The position numbers and the translations under genes were made by a program. The notes under the pieces were generated by a model that saw nothing but the letters and a program-made list of their open reading frames with translations, ran no database searches and had not been told where the DNA came from. From NCBI RefSeq assembly GCF_030253575.1, contig NC_080569.1, forward strand, positions 2,190,001 to 2,254,000: a stretch of 64,000 bases of DNA. The letters are read 5' to 3'. Position 1 is the first letter of the stretch. Each line of letters opens with the position of its first letter. Shown here in pieces: positions 22,495 to 33,984 of this stretch. This DNA is from Rhododendron vialii. Its lineage: Eukaryota > Streptophyta > Magnoliopsida > Ericales > Ericaceae.

Positions 22495-25400
22495 AAGAAG
22501 AGGAGTGAGAAAGATGGGCTCGAACTTCGACGTAGACGCAGAGGAGAGAGAGAGAGAGAAAGAGATGGTCGATTACCTCTAATTTGAAGATCGATCGTTT
22601 TTCAGATCGTTGTTTGTTGTTGATCAACCTCAGATTAGAGACAGCCAGGGGGTATTATGATTTCAGATCGTTGTTTGTTTAAGATAGACCTTGTTAATTT
22701 TATTTTTGCCCTAATGACGTGAGGCGAGATTTTCAGGCTCCTCACGCCTCACGACTAGTCCAGCCGAATCGTGACTAGTCGGTCGCCTTGTCCAACCTTG
22801 TCTCGCCTCGTACCTGTGAGGCGATACAGGCTCGCCTCACGCCTAGTCGCAATTTTTTAATCATTGCTTATGGATGTCTTGTTTTGTTTGAAATGGTATC
22901 GGAACTATGGTTTTTCGTTTTGTCCACATTTTACCATTTAAACTTGGAAAAAAAATTGAAAAAAATATAAATAAATAAATATATACGTGGCGTGTCCCCT
23001 GCCTTGTCCGTGTCCCCATTTTTTTAGAATTTCCGTGTGCCCATGTCCGTGCATCATAGGGTCAACCTAACAACCTTAAACATATGAACAAAAGGATTAA
23101 TAAAAGCCGGCATTCTTTTTACAATTCAACCCCATAATCTATCAAAGTTGAAATCGGAGCAGTGATTTCAAGCCCAAGTATTCTATGATGGGTTAAGTTC
23201 TAAAAATTTCAGTAATCCCTTTCAATGTATGGAAGAAAAGAGTCATATAAAAAATCGTCCCTCGTCTAGTTCCGAAGCCTGTTTTTGACATAATTCATGG
23301 TTGAAACTGATTACTACACAATCACATTGGAGTATTGAAGAATGATAAAAGTAAGCACAAATAGAGTCCACTTGATAAAACAAGTTGGAAAGTTGTTGAC
23401 CTTCTGGTCCTTATAACTATCGTCATCATTCAGAACCAGCTATCAATTATGCTCATAACGGTGATGTTGCGATCTCAACTCTACTTTTTCATGATCTTTG
23501 AAGTCTTGCAGATAGTACTTGTTTAGTAACTGACAAACATTATCAACTCTGTGCGGAAAAAGGTATCCTGAAAGATAGAGCAGTTACATTTGTATGAAAC
23601 TTGAAGGTTTTGAAGAGTGAGAGCGCGAGAGGTGAAGGACAAAAACATACAAAAGGTCGCCTTCCTAACTTGTCCCAATTTGGAAGTTGAAAGAAGATTT
23701 TCAAGCTTGAAAGCAGGAGAGGTGAAGGACATAAGGACACTAAAGGTCGCCTGGGAAGTTATAGCAAATGAACTGCTGAAAGAGCAACCGGGAAGTGAAA
23801 AAAAAAGTTTACCGGGTAGGTGGGGCCCACTTGCCAATAGTGATGTCTATTATAATCGTGGGTAAGAACTAAGAAGCAATTATAGTTATAAAATCAAGAA
23901 GTTTCAAATTGGGAGCAAAAGGCCATGTCCTTTGTGGATGAAGTTTTATGCCTGTATATGTGGATAGAAAATAGTCTTCCAATGGTTACGTCTCTTGTAA
24001 GGATGAAGCACGAATAGCATGCAATGCAACCATCAAATACTGGTGCAACACGAGAGAACTAGTCTTAAAATCAATATAATTGGATAAACTCTTTAACATG
24101 ACTAGTTTCTTTGATGGGTTGGTCTTGGTATACCTAATCAAGTTTCATTTGGAGATAACAGAAACCCTTACACATAGTGTTGACTATTTCTCCTTGAACA
24201 TAAGCATACCTCAATCTTGTGGTAGAAACCTTTAGCCTTTTCCAACTCATGCTGCAGCTCAGCCACCTTGCGCTTGTCAACTGAAACCTCCTCCTGCAAC
24301 AAAACTTTCTCTGTATCCCAAGATTGAGCTCTCTTCAAAGCTTCCTTCTCCCTCAAAAAAGCTTCCTGTAAATTTGCTGATGATCCAAGAGCTTGCAATC
24401 TAGCGGCTTCCAATTCCTTCTTCAGTGCAGTATTTTCCTCCTCAAGCCTATTGGCGGTTGAGTTAAACACCTCCACTTGGCTAGTAGCATTGGCCAGTGC
24501 AGAATCCATCTCAGACAACCTCTTCGCTGTGTTCTCTTCGAAGATTTGCTTGTCTTTTGTGAATTTTTCAGTTTCTTCTTTTTCTTGCCTGAGTGTCTTG
24601 AGCTCTACACGGTCCTTACTTAGCCTCCCAGCGGCCTGCATGATCTTCTTATTGGCCCAATCTGTCCAACCTTGGACCTCTTTCTCCAGAATTTGCAATT
24701 GAGGAGCTAGAATCAAAATCAGCTTATCCTTCTCATCCTGTGCAACATACTTTCCCAGAGACTGATCGTAAGGAATTCCAGCACAATAATCGTCGAAAGT
24801 CCTGTGAGAAGAATCTGGTTTCAGAATAGGCTTTGTTTCATGAGGCAATGAATCATCAACTTTGCCATTTGCAGAAGGTAATGCACAAACAATATCTTTT
24901 GAAGCCGATGGTGAAGGTTTAGGTTTAGGTTTATGTTTAGGTTTATTAGTCGCAGCTAAAGAAGATGAGGTGTTGGTTGAATGATGATGGCTTTTTTCGG
25001 AAACAGAGACTTTCTTTCCAATTGCTTTACTCATCTTTGAGGAAGCATTTTTTGTATTTACTCCCAAAGAATCAGGTGGAGGCTTTAATTTCTCGTCCAA
25101 GACCGGACCACTCCAGGTGCTGAATTTCGCTTTTATGGTCCCCTTAGATGCAGAACCCTTGTAATGCTTTTCCAAATGAAATGACTTATGGTGAAGCATG
25201 TGCCTTTTCGGATAATTAGGCATACAACCCTTTCTACAACTCCCTGAATTTTCATCCATGGTCGCCAACTGACATATACTCTGCACACATTCAGCGGGAA
25301 GGCCCAAGGATTTTCCTCTAGCTTCTATGACAGAAACAATAGCTTCGGGAGTTGGAATTGTCTTCCCATCGTGAAAGGGACACATGGGATGAGGTAAATT

Positions 25401-26255
25401 GGGAAACCCTCCATACCCTCCATACGTAAGTATTTCAGACCGTGAATACTGGGTATTGGAGATTGAATGTGTTGAGACATAAGTAGAACTGTGGGTGTTG
25501 GGGATTGGAAGAACGGTTTCAGAAGTTTTAGCCTCTGATTTTGGGTGGGCAAGTGTGGGATCAGAGGAGCTTTCTCCGGAAACTTCTTTACCAAAAATGC
25601 CACTTAAGGGATCTCCTTCCACCGCACATGCTAGTGAAAGGTTTAAGTCACAAATCAACAAGAACCACATTGCTTCTAAAATAGTTAATGAAGGCTTAAC
25701 CTCCCTAAGCACATATAGCATCTCAAGAATTGTGTACTCCACTAGATTATCTAAATCCTGAAATATATGATATGTTGAAGCGTCATAATTCTTCTCTCTC
25801 TTCAGGAAAACCAAAGCACCATCAACGATATTTGACACCGGATCTTTACTACCATAGTAGAGGCCACTCCTCAAAATGGCTGACTTGGCAACATCTTCAG
25901 TGTACCCCTGTTCAGCAATCTTCTTAATTGCACTCCGGAAAGTCGCAGACAAATTGTGTGACAAAAGTTCCTCAAGTTGGTAGGATATGGGTTCATCCCA
26001 ATCAGCAAGATGCAACCCCTCTACTTCTTGTTCTTCTTTAGGCCAATTGGACTGAGCCTCCAATGAGTCAGAATCACTCACTGTGTTCTGATCTGCTAAT
26101 AATTCATATCTAGGAAATTCTGTGAGGTGTGAGGAGACATCACTTCCACCATCAATGGGAATTTCAGCTAAATATTTTCTTTTATTCCTAAGCACCTTTT
26201 CTTGACACAATACTGTTGAGGAACCTAGGTTACTAGCATTACCACCATCTGCCAT
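20982..26255 (-). CDS. RF298/RF4-like RING-type E3 ubiquitin ligase, 2 exons, 847 aa
   Basis: Exon 1 is 26255-24210 and exon 2 is 21479-20982, joined in phase 0 across a 2.7 kb intron. The protein has an acidic N-terminus, a helical region (about 85-215) with SYQLEELLSHNL, YTEDVAKSAILRSG and ILEAMWFLLICDLNLS that is characteristic of plant RF298/RF4/MIP1-type ligases, and a low-complexity Lys/Pro/Ser middle. A long coiled coil (about 520-755) precedes a C-terminal C3HC4 RING with zinc ligands at about C795, C798, C810, H812, C816, C819, C831 and C834. All eight ligands are present, so it should recruit an E2 and ubiquitinate substrates, which are unknown. Its length matches Arabidopsis RF298 and RF4 (somewhat over 800 residues). 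The coiled-coil register continues across the splice (YHKIE then AGRNHEEKAK), which supports the junction. Confidence 0.92.
21990..23056. mobile_element. Outer DNA-transposon-like element in the RING gene intron
   Basis: The left end carries AGTGTCGGACATGCGGGGAC and the right end carries CTTGTCCGTGTCCCC and CATGTCCGTGC, forming loose inverted termini rich in GGACACG motifs. It is split by a younger hAT element at 22211-22866. Superfamily and exact borders are uncertain; no transposase is visible. Confidence 0.5.
22211..22866. mobile_element. Non-autonomous hAT element, 656 bp, perfect 8-bp target duplication
   Basis: The ends are CAGTGATTTAAAAA and TTTTTTAATCATTG, and the element is flanked by CTTATGGA at 22203-22210 and 22867-22874. 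Subterminal GAGGCG/CGCCTC motifs are repeated at both ends. A (CA)n run lies inside at 22464-22493. It sits inside the outer element, so it is the younger insertion. Confidence 0.9.
23057..24209. other. Remaining RING gene intron, no gene seen
   Basis: Contains a diverged duplication of about 95 bp, with phrases AGAGGTGAAGGACA and AAAGGTCGCCT at about 23628 and 23719. A related 38-bp tandem repeat of CCAGGGCC.AGTAGACATAT lies at about 21802-21878 in the other part of the intron. No coding evidence. Confidence 0.5.
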
Positions 26256-26559
26256 TTCTGCAAGTTTACGGAAAACAACAATGAGCCCCGAGATTTCTTG
26301 CAGCCAAAGTCACTACAAAACAATCAATCTGGGAAAAAAAGAATTAACCACTTGCGATCAATGCAAAATACTCTGAGCAAATGATTAGCGGAAGATCACA
26401 AACAAGATAATGAAGTCAATTTTGTGAATAAACAGAACCATACCTTTGATTTCTTTATGAGTCCAAAAGAGCCCAATATGCAGTATTCTGCATCAAACAA
26501 AGCAATTAGGAAATGAAACTACTCAGTAGTGAAAATTCGTAGAAGATGAAATTTATTTC

Positions 26560-26768
26560 ATTAAGGGTTTCAAATAAAGGCCATTACGTTTCATATTGAC
26601 CGGTTACGTAACGGGGTTTTGGACCCCTGATACTGTTATCTATCTATCTATCGGTTGATACTGTCCGATAAATGGCCCGCCGTATCACCGATTGATATTG
26701 TCCGATAAATGGCCCGCCGTATCACCGATACCATTACGTTACTGATACCGCGATTTAAAAACCCTTGA
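26560..26768. mobile_element. MITE-like element with internal tandem repeat
   Basis: It starts AAGGGTTTCAAAT and ends ATTTAAAAACCCTT, forming imperfect inverted termini. Inside, a 37-bp unit containing GATAAATGGCCCGCCGTATC occurs twice in tandem (about 26668-26730). hAT-like by end style, with no clear target duplication. Confidence 0.45.
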
Positions 26769-26889
26769 AACCAACCCATTTGAGCTGAAGCTGCTAAACA
26801 ACTACATACCACGAAGAAAACCCGAAGGAACAAACAAATTTACGTAAGAAAAACACAAAAGCACCAATAGAGGAACCAAAATTATCCTA

Positions 26890-27178
26890 ACCCTAAAAAT
26901 CTCCATGAAAGAAATGAACAATAAAAAATCTACGAAGTACAGACAAAACAACCCCAATACAGGAACAGTTCCTTTTATCCACACCCGTGAATGGGTGAGA
27001 GGAAACAAGACAATAGCATCTCTTCATTGGATAAAACAATCAAGAATCAGCCTAAAATCAAAAAACCCAGAAACATTCTTGAAAGAAATGAATACAGAAA
27101 CAAATGGAGGACCCAAAAAAAACAACCCCAGAAGAAGATACCGATACATTTTCCCATGCCCACGAATAGGTCAACGAA
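26890..27178 (+). repeat. Diverged direct duplication in RING gene upstream region
   Basis: Two related segments start near 26902 and 27080. Both hold GAAAGAAATGAA, then ACAACCCCA.., then CC.ATGCCCACGAAT/ CCACACCCGTGAATGGGT-type endings, in the same order. Confidence 0.55.
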
Positions 27179-27586
27179 AACGAGCCGATAGAACTAGTTC
27201 TTTAGCATTCTATCGGGCGAAAAGGGCACTTACGTAGGGTTGTGAAGGCGAAGAATTCCGAAGGTCAGGCCTCCATTGCTGTATGTGAACGAAAACAGTG
27301 TGAGAGCTCCCCCTCCTGTGCTGTGCTTTGCTTTGCTCTCTTTCAGTACTCTGAGGTTTTTAGGGTCATTTTTATTGTACGGCCACTAACTAATGCGGCG
27401 GTGACCACGTTTGTTAGCCCAATCCAGGTTAGTGTTTTAACCACGGTTAAGATTACGGGTGGCAGCTATTGAACTGGGCTCGGTTCTTGATGGGCTGGGT
27501 TCCCAATGGGCTTGAGTTGTCAAGTAGTAGACGGGCTTAACTTGACAATTTCAAAGCAACCCTACAAGACTTTTGTGGCCCACAAC

Positions 27587-27812
27587 TAGGGCTGCCAATG
27601 AACCAAGCAGCTCACGCTTGGCTTGGCTCAGCTCGTTAACACTCGGTTCGACTCATTTGAAAAATACTTGGCTCATTAAAGGAAACTCGACTCGATTAAA
27701 GAGGCTTGTTTAATAAATGACTAAGCTCGGTTTATTGAGCTCAAGCTTTTGACTCGTTTAGTAAACGAGCAGAGTTCAAGCTCGACAATACTCGGTTCAT
27801 TTGCAGCCCTAT
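27587..27812. mobile_element. MITE of the GCTCGTTTA-rich family, 226 bp
   Basis: The ends are TAGGGCTGCC and GCAGCCCTAT, flanked by 9-mers at 27578-27586 and 27813-27821 that match at 8 of 9 positions. The interior is full of GCTCGTTTA/CTCGGTT motifs shared with 41164-41517 and 45897-46223. A 9-bp duplication fits Mutator-like MITEs. Confidence 0.75.
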
Positions 27813-28074
27813 GGCCACAACTTTTTCCATTTGTCTTGTTTTCTTCTTTATTTGTCTTTTGTCATATCTCAAAAGAAAGTCACATTAACTCAACTCCAAC
27901 CCGAAACGTCGGCAAGAGTATCGACATCCTCTCTTAGGAAGTTGGATTCACAATCTCGCTGCTGCTGTTTCGGCCCAAACAACCCTACAAAAGTAACAAA
28001 ACTTTTATACCCCACAATTTTTTTCATTTGTCTAGTTTTTCTTTTTCTTCTTTTGTGGTAGTATTTGTTTTTGA

Positions 28075-28215
28075 TGCCTTGGTTTCTTTACAATTCAAAA
28101 AGAATTTTTAAAAAAATTCTCCCTACTTCTAACATTTCTTTCTCTATCTCTCTCCACTTATTACCCCTACTATTTTTCAAAAAACTTTTCAAATACCAAA
28201 CACAGCATTAGTTTT
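28075..28215. mobile_element. Short MITE, same family as the insert at 35151-35289
   Basis: It begins ATGCCTTGGTTTC and ends CCAAACACAGCAT. The core CTCTCTCCACTTATTACCCC, TACTATTTTTCAAAAAAC is shared with the second copy at 35151. Confidence 0.65.
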
Positions 28216-28386
28216 TGAAGTATAGAAATGTTGTCGGCTATTTGGTGACATGGTAGAATTTTTTTTTATTTTCCCCTCTCTTTTTTGGCCGTAGCCGTAG
28301 GTAGGTAGGTTAGTGGATTTTTAGTAGGCTATTGATTTTGTCATGCTCTTTTTTTGTTAACATGACATTTGAGATTTTATGGGTTA

Positions 28387-28577
28387 TTGATTCATCTCGA
28401 TAAGACGAATCGGAAAAGTAAATTTTTTTCACTTTTATCCAAATATTTTAATAAATAAGTAGCTTTTAGTGCAAAAAGTCATTTTTTTGCGCTAAAAAAT
28501 GGTTATTTCTTAAAATATTTGGGCAAAAGTAAGGAAATTTTACTTTTCTGATTACTCTCGTCGAGATGAATCAATAG
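28387..28577. mobile_element. Inverted-repeat element carrying the GATTCATCTCG motif
   Basis: The left half (ATTGATTCATCTCGATAAGA, then GGAAAAGTAAATTTT and CCAAATATTTTAA) is mirrored on the right (TTAAAATATTTGG, AAATTTTACTTTTCTG, CGAGATGAATCAAT). Short relics of the same termini appear near 5596, 54190 and 54978. MITE-like foldback. Confidence 0.65.
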
Positions 28578-29310
28578 CCGTCAAAAGTTTGGTGCAAAAC
28601 AAACAAATATAAAAAAATTCAAATAAGGACAAAATTCTTAAATCTAAATTAAGTTTAAGATGAGTTCATAAGCACACAGCTTGGCCGTCATACATGATTT
28701 TTTGGTTTACATAACCCGATACTAAACATAAGATTTTGCTCAAGACACCGCGGACCCAAAATAAAATTGAATTCTTATTGTATTTTTTAAATAAAAAGTA
28801 ATAATCCATTTTATAACAATAATTAAAACTAAAAAGTACTAACACTAATCCAGTCTCCCTAACTTTTTTTCCTTTTTTGTTTTGTGTGTTTTGTTCATTT
28901 TTTTTTTATTTTTGTAAAATCTGTAGCATATTTTTTGAATTAATCATCCGTTTCAACGAGAGGAGTTTAAAAACTAACCAAAGCAAAAAAAAGTTCATTA
29001 AAGATGAGAAAAATACTAAATATAGCTTATTCTTTTTTGTCTAAAACGTCATCTTATATGATTTTTTTTTAACATTGATCTACATTTTTATACTTTTTGA
29101 TTTTTTCAGTCAGAATGAATGACTAATCCAAACAATTATGATGAAAAAACTAAACAAAAAGTTACGAAAAGCAAAAGAACACCCAAAAAGAAAGTACTTG
29201 ACAAAAAAAGTGAGGAACAAGGAGTACTACTATAAAACAACAAGGTATTTTCTTTTACTTATCTTTTTAATTTTCTCTTCTTGTTTTTTTTCCTCTTGAA
29301 TCCATTTTGG
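28578..29310. other. AT-rich intergenic DNA, nothing recognised
   Basis: Long A and T runs; no coding or structured signal that I can support. Confidence 0.3.
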
Positions 29311-29533
29311 GAGAAATTTTTGAGTGCCGAGCGAGTATCACGTGGTGGTACTAAAATGCGATCCAAGCCGTCTAAACATGTTTTCAACGGCTAATATTTA
29401 GTCTTCCTCTTTCCTCTCATCCGATCACTCTCTCTCTTCATTCTTCTTTCTCCAAAATTCAGACCGTAAAAAATACATTTCGATGGCTAGGGTTGCCAGT
29501 GTGTGCTACTCGTTCGGCATCCAAAAACTTCTC
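29311..29533. mobile_element. MITE, copy 1 of a GTGCCGAGCG family
   Basis: The left end GAGAAATTTTTGAGTGCCGA and the right end TCGGCATCCAAAAACTTCTC form terminal inverted repeats. The same termini flank the copy at 29847-30053. Confidence 0.7.
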
Positions 29534-29619
29534 TTTTTTGGAGTAGTGTTTTTTTTCCTCTATCTCACGTGGGCTTCCCGAGAAAAAATATTCATAGCCT
29601 CTATGAACTGGAAGGGAGT

Positions 29620-29822
29620 GTAATTTTGTTCACCCTCCTTAAAAGAGGGTAAACATTACCCTCCATCTTATTAGTTGAAATGGTATAGGTTCCACCCGTA
29701 CAATACACTTTTTGGTAAGCATGACATCACTTGATGGGATTCACACACTTTGTGTGGTGAGATTCATATTATTTCAACCAATAAAAAGTAATAGGGAGGA
29801 GGGTAATGTTCACACTCATTTT
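29620..29822. mobile_element. Inverted-repeat MITE between two other MITEs
   Basis: GTAAACATTACCCTCCAT and TTATTAGTTGAAAT on the left are mirrored by ATTTCAACCAATAA and GGGAGGAGGGTAATGTTCAC on the right. No clear target duplication. Confidence 0.6.
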
Positions 29823-29846
29823 TTACTACAGGGTCCAAGAAGGTAG

Positions 29847-30053
29847 GAAAAGTTTTTGGGTGCCGAGCGGGCACTACGTGGCTGTGCCACGTGTTGCCTG
29901 AGCAGTACATCTGGACTGTCAAAAAATGTGTTTGACGGTTCAAATTAAAACTCTCTCTCTTCTTTCATCCCACTACTCTCTCATTCCAAATCCAAGCCAT
30001 CCAAAATTAAAATGAACGGCTCGGATGCGCTGCTCAGCACTCAAAAAATTCTC
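29847..30053. mobile_element. MITE, copy 2 of a GTGCCGAGCG family
   Basis: The left end GAAAAGTTTTTGGGTGCCGA and the right end GCTCAGCACTCAAAAAATTC are inverted repeats related to those of 29311-29533. It lies about 220 bp upstream of the MBD gene start and may overlap its promoter. Confidence 0.7.
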
Positions 30054-30273
30054 AGAACGTAGACTTACCTCAATTTGCGGTCAGAATTGAAGGACCCGTG
30101 GGCACTGAATAATCCACGAGTCCAAACAACGAGCGTTTGAGTCGGTTTGACAAAGATAAGTATTAACCACCAGAGCTAGTGGAAATATGGAATAGCCACT
30201 TCCCTTCGCGTGCGTACCAGACGCAAGAAACCGAGGAAGCAAAGCGAGGGGAGCTACCAATTTAGTAGCAAAA

Positions 30274-33233
30274 ATGACCGAAAAGATGAAGAATCCTTCG
30301 CCTTCAAGGGTATGTGTGATTTCAATTCGTTCGAGCTTATTGTCTCGTGATGTATAGATGTCTTTTGTTGAATTATTTTAGACCCGGATATGGATCGATA
30401 TTCGATACTGCGATTGTGTAAGATCGTGTTTATTTCTCGTCTACTCCCATTCGATTTAACTGGTTTTTAGAGTAAATCCATTTGCTAGAGTTTCCAGTTC
30501 TCTTCCACGTCTCTTCTTTATTGCGTAATTTTTTGTTTGGCTGCTGAGAAAATATCCGAAGAAATTGAAGAGGAAACGAAAGAAAGTGGGATTTAGGTTT
30601 ATGCCTAGTTCTTTAATCATTGGTTTGTATGCTCAGACATTTTTACAAAATGCAAAAGAACAATAATCTGAGTTTTGTTTTCCTTTGAGAAATGAAAACC
30701 CCTTCCTGTTTGGTTGATATTTAGTAGTGTTTATTATGTCCATTATCTGTTTGTTTGGGTTCTGAGAAACTGTTTTGAGGGAAATACAAAGAAACAGAAT
30801 AAGTTAAAGGAAATCTGTTTTCCTTTTTTTTCTTGAGTTGCTTTGCTGCTGTAACCAAGGGAAAGAAAACCCCCTCTTTCGTTGACAAATTCATACCTTC
30901 GGTTCTGTTGGAGGGTTTGTGTTTTCTGGGATCTATTGCAGAGATCTATTTTGTTCTTTGTTCCATTCTGTAGTTAAATGACTTGTTATATTGTAGTCTC
31001 CAAGGTTGAATTTGATGTGTTTTGAAGAATAGTCAAGTGTACTTCATTCGGCTGTGTTTGCGCTGATGGTGAAGTCGCATTGTTAGAGCTGTTTTCGTGT
31101 TATCATCAATTCGCTAAAGAAGCATGGGTTGTCTGAGTTTTTATGCCAAATTGCCAGTTGTCCTATACCTTTCCACTTAGCCACTTACGTAATAATCCAT
31201 GCTAGCTGAAGTTGCAGTCCAACTACATTTTGTAGCATTGAACGGGATTGAGAGACCTAGTATTATCTTTAAACCACAAAAGAGATGCGATTGTGAAGCT
31301 ATATGATATACTACCAAATTGCCTGAGTTTGGTTGGTTTTGGAGTGGGTTGGTTCTGGGTACCCTATGAAGCACGGATACGGATACGGATACGGAATACG
31401 GATACGACACGATACGGATACGGCGATACGTCAAAACCTAAAAAAATAGGATACGGATACTTCGGGGATACGGCTGTATAATTTATACATTTTTATAATT
31501 ATTAGTCTCCTAGGCATAAAAGTGAAGTCATAAGAAATAAAAGAGTAGTTGAATTGCTAATACCAAGCATGAAGTACATGTCAATCTCAAAAGAGTAGGA
31601 ACTTATCATCCAAAAGATTAGAATTTTGTAAAAAAGAAAAAAAATACAGATTAGTAGGCAATAGACTAATCGGTATGCATATAATATACTTCATATATAT
31701 ACACATATATCTATGTACCAGTGCATGTATTAGATATAATTTATTATATAATGTAAACAATAGAAACCCACACCAGTAAAACAGAGAGAGAACCTTGTGA
31801 TCAAAGGTTCAAGCGATCTAGGGTAGGAAAATATCGACCGGTTCATGGAATGATCTATCGATGTGCATAATTTCCTAAGTTTTATATTTTTAGTGATGCT
31901 ATTATTACAATTTTTCCCTTTTAATTTGTACTTGATTCTTTAAAAAATTTCATTTTAACCCCCACCGTATCCTGCCGTATCCCCCACGTATCCGTCGCGT
32001 ATCCGAAATAAAAATATTTAATTTAAATGCAGGATACTTATTTGCCGTATCCGATACGTATCGGGGCGTATCGGGCGCGTATCCGTATCCCTCGCGTATC
32101 CGATACTCGTACGTGACTAGTTTCGGAGTATCCGTGCTTCATAGTGGGTACCCTATGGTTTATATTGCGGTGGGGTCCCTAGTGTTTCAGTTGTGAGTGA
32201 TTATGCACTAGCTACTCTGAACGAATAGTGAATTAATTATCGTTCTTCAAATATTTGATGAGGTTCCAACACATACCATAGCTGATTCCCATTGCTGCAA
32301 GTGTGGTGCTTCATGCAAGTTGTGGATACAAACGGCATTACCATCGTGTCGATATTTTTCGTGCAGATGGAATTCTACTAAACAGTTAGTGTCGAGGGCG
32401 CTCAATACAATTTCCTTTTTTTTTCCTTCACCACATCCGTTAAGGGGAATGCGGAAATTGACAAAGCGCTTCATTATTAGTCCAGATGCTTGTTGTTATA
32501 ACTAGTCCTCACATTACTCATGTGTTATGTTGTATCAATCAAACATGAGTGTTTAAGAATGGAGAATGTGGAATTTTAAGGGAATTTTCTTGTTGTTCGG
32601 TAAAACCTACTTAGGGGTCTCAAAACTTTAGATACTCTTTTTCATACTCGAAAGTTTGCCTTTTTCTTGATTAATTTATGTTTTTTGGTTTGATAAATTG
32701 CTCATCATCTTCACTTACAGAAAAGGCAGGCCCCACAGTCAGGGGATACGTCTGTTATAGTATATGCGGCACAGTGTGGGGAGTGCTTTAAATGGAGGGT
32801 GATACCTACCCAAGAAGAGTTTGAGGACATGAGGAGTAGATTTATTGAGGACCCATTTTTCTGCAACAAGATAGCAGATGTTTGTTGTGATGATCCGGCT
32901 GATATTGAATATAATGATACTAGAATCTGGGTCATCGACAAGCCAAACCTCCCAAAGACCCCGGCTGGTTTTCAGAGGAAGTTAGTGCTCCGAAGAGATT
33001 TCTCCAAAATGGATGCATACTATGTTACTCCTGCTGGAACGAGAATGAGATCCTCAACCCAGGTAGCACCATTTCTAGAAGCGAATCCACAATGTGAAGG
33101 TTTATCGGTTTCAGACTTCGCTTTTGCTGTTCCTAAGGTGATGGAGGACACTATTCCGGGGAAGTTTGGAAAGGGCCTATCCAGCGCAAACAAAAAGATT
33201 AAAGCATTGACGGAGGGAGATGACTATGTCTGA
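30274..33233 (+). CDS. MBD4: CW zinc finger and methyl-CpG-binding-domain protein, MBD4-like, 2 exons, 182 aa
   Basis: Exon 1 (30274-30309) encodes MTEKMKNPSPSR; exon 2 (32721-33233) begins after a CTTACAG acceptor and ends in TGA, in phase 0. The protein has a CW-type zinc finger (about 24-80) with QCGECFKWRV (C31, C34, W37) and later cysteines at about C60 and C67/C68. A plant MBD follows (about 83-150) with IWVIDKPNLPKTPAGFQR, LRRDFSKMDAYYVTPAG and a conserved SVSDFAFAVPKVMEDTIPG tail. This order and length match Arabidopsis MBD4 (just under 190 residues); MBD2 is a close alternative. Such proteins are nuclear chromatin readers: CW fingers bind histone H3K4 methyl marks in several families, whereas DNA-methyl binding by this MBD class is weak or unproven. 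The 2.4 kb intron holds a MULE-like element. Confidence 0.88.
31365..32144. mobile_element. MULE-like non-autonomous element, 780 bp, perfect 9-bp target duplication, in MBD gene intron
   Basis: The ends are TATGAAGCACGGATACGG and ATCCGTGCTTCATAG, followed inward by many GGATACG/CGTATCC subterminal repeats. TGGGTACCC flanks both sides (31356-31364 and 32145-32153). The 9-bp duplication fits Mutator-like elements. No transposase is visible. Confidence 0.85.
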
Positions 33234-33771
33234 GAATTTCGGCCTATTGTTTTGGTTGGAGCATGGAATTCCTAGAAAGAGTTTAAGCTTGGATTTTTCC
33301 AGTTTTCTGGTATTTAAAGTAGAAAATGAACTCTTTCCTCTTTTTTCCCCTTTCTGCTGAGAGGAAGAAATGAACTATCTTGTTAGCAAATAGCAATTAT
33401 TTCCCAGTTGTAACATATGGAGAAGTGGTAAACCCTTTATATCATTCTATATATCTTCTGTGATGTCTGCATTCTCCATATCATGTCCTTTGTGTTGGTG
33501 ATGATGATGCTATGGTCCATTGGTAGTTACCTGAAGCCATCTTTGAGTCCGGAATCCAGTGCAAGTATTGACTGGGATTAGCTTGCCATCTCTCTCTCAC
33601 ACACACTCAATTGAATAGAGAATGGTAAGACGATATTTCCCCATGAAGCCTATCCTGATACACTTTAGCTCCAATAGGGATGTCACTCAAAAATTGACAC
33701 GATTTAACCCTAAACCCCTTACAAATCCATCAAATACAAGATTTTCTTATGGGAAATAATTTTGCCACGTC
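33234..33771 (+). other. MBD gene 3' flank, nothing further
   Basis: Presumed 3' untranslated and downstream DNA. No other feature seen. Confidence 0.35.
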
Positions 33772-33852
33772 TTTTTTTGTTAACGTCACTCCCCTGCAAG
33801 TATATTTTTGCACCAAAAATACACTTGCAGGGGAGTGACGTCAACAAAAAAG
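33772..33852. repeat. Near-perfect foldback, about 80 bp
   Basis: The two arms, built around GTTAACGTCACTCCCCTGC and GCAGGGGAGTGACGTCAAC, pair with only about two mismatches over some 38 bp and leave almost no loop. It resembles a tiny MITE; I see no clear target duplication. Confidence 0.8.
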
Positions 33853-33984
33853 GGAATGATAAAATCAACAGCCTTTCTTATAACCAATAAGTCAATATAA
33901 TCGATAGGCTGGGAAATAAAACCTTGAAAACATTGCTAGTGAAGTCCATCTGATTACCTCTCCGAAACAAAGAAGTCTGTTCCA

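Larger units (their letters stand above)
26256..27300 (-). promoter_or_regulatory. RING gene leader and promoter region with embedded repeats
   Basis: This is upstream of the ATG at 26255. Pyrimidine-rich, AG-ended stretches on the minus strand suggest one or more leader introns, but I cannot fix them. Two repeats lie inside and are listed separately. Confidence 0.35.

Noticed and set aside
26905-27237. 110-codon Lys/Asn/Arg-rich plus-strand frame upstream of the RING gene
   Set aside because: It overlaps a diverged direct duplication in the presumed leader/promoter and has no recognisable domain.
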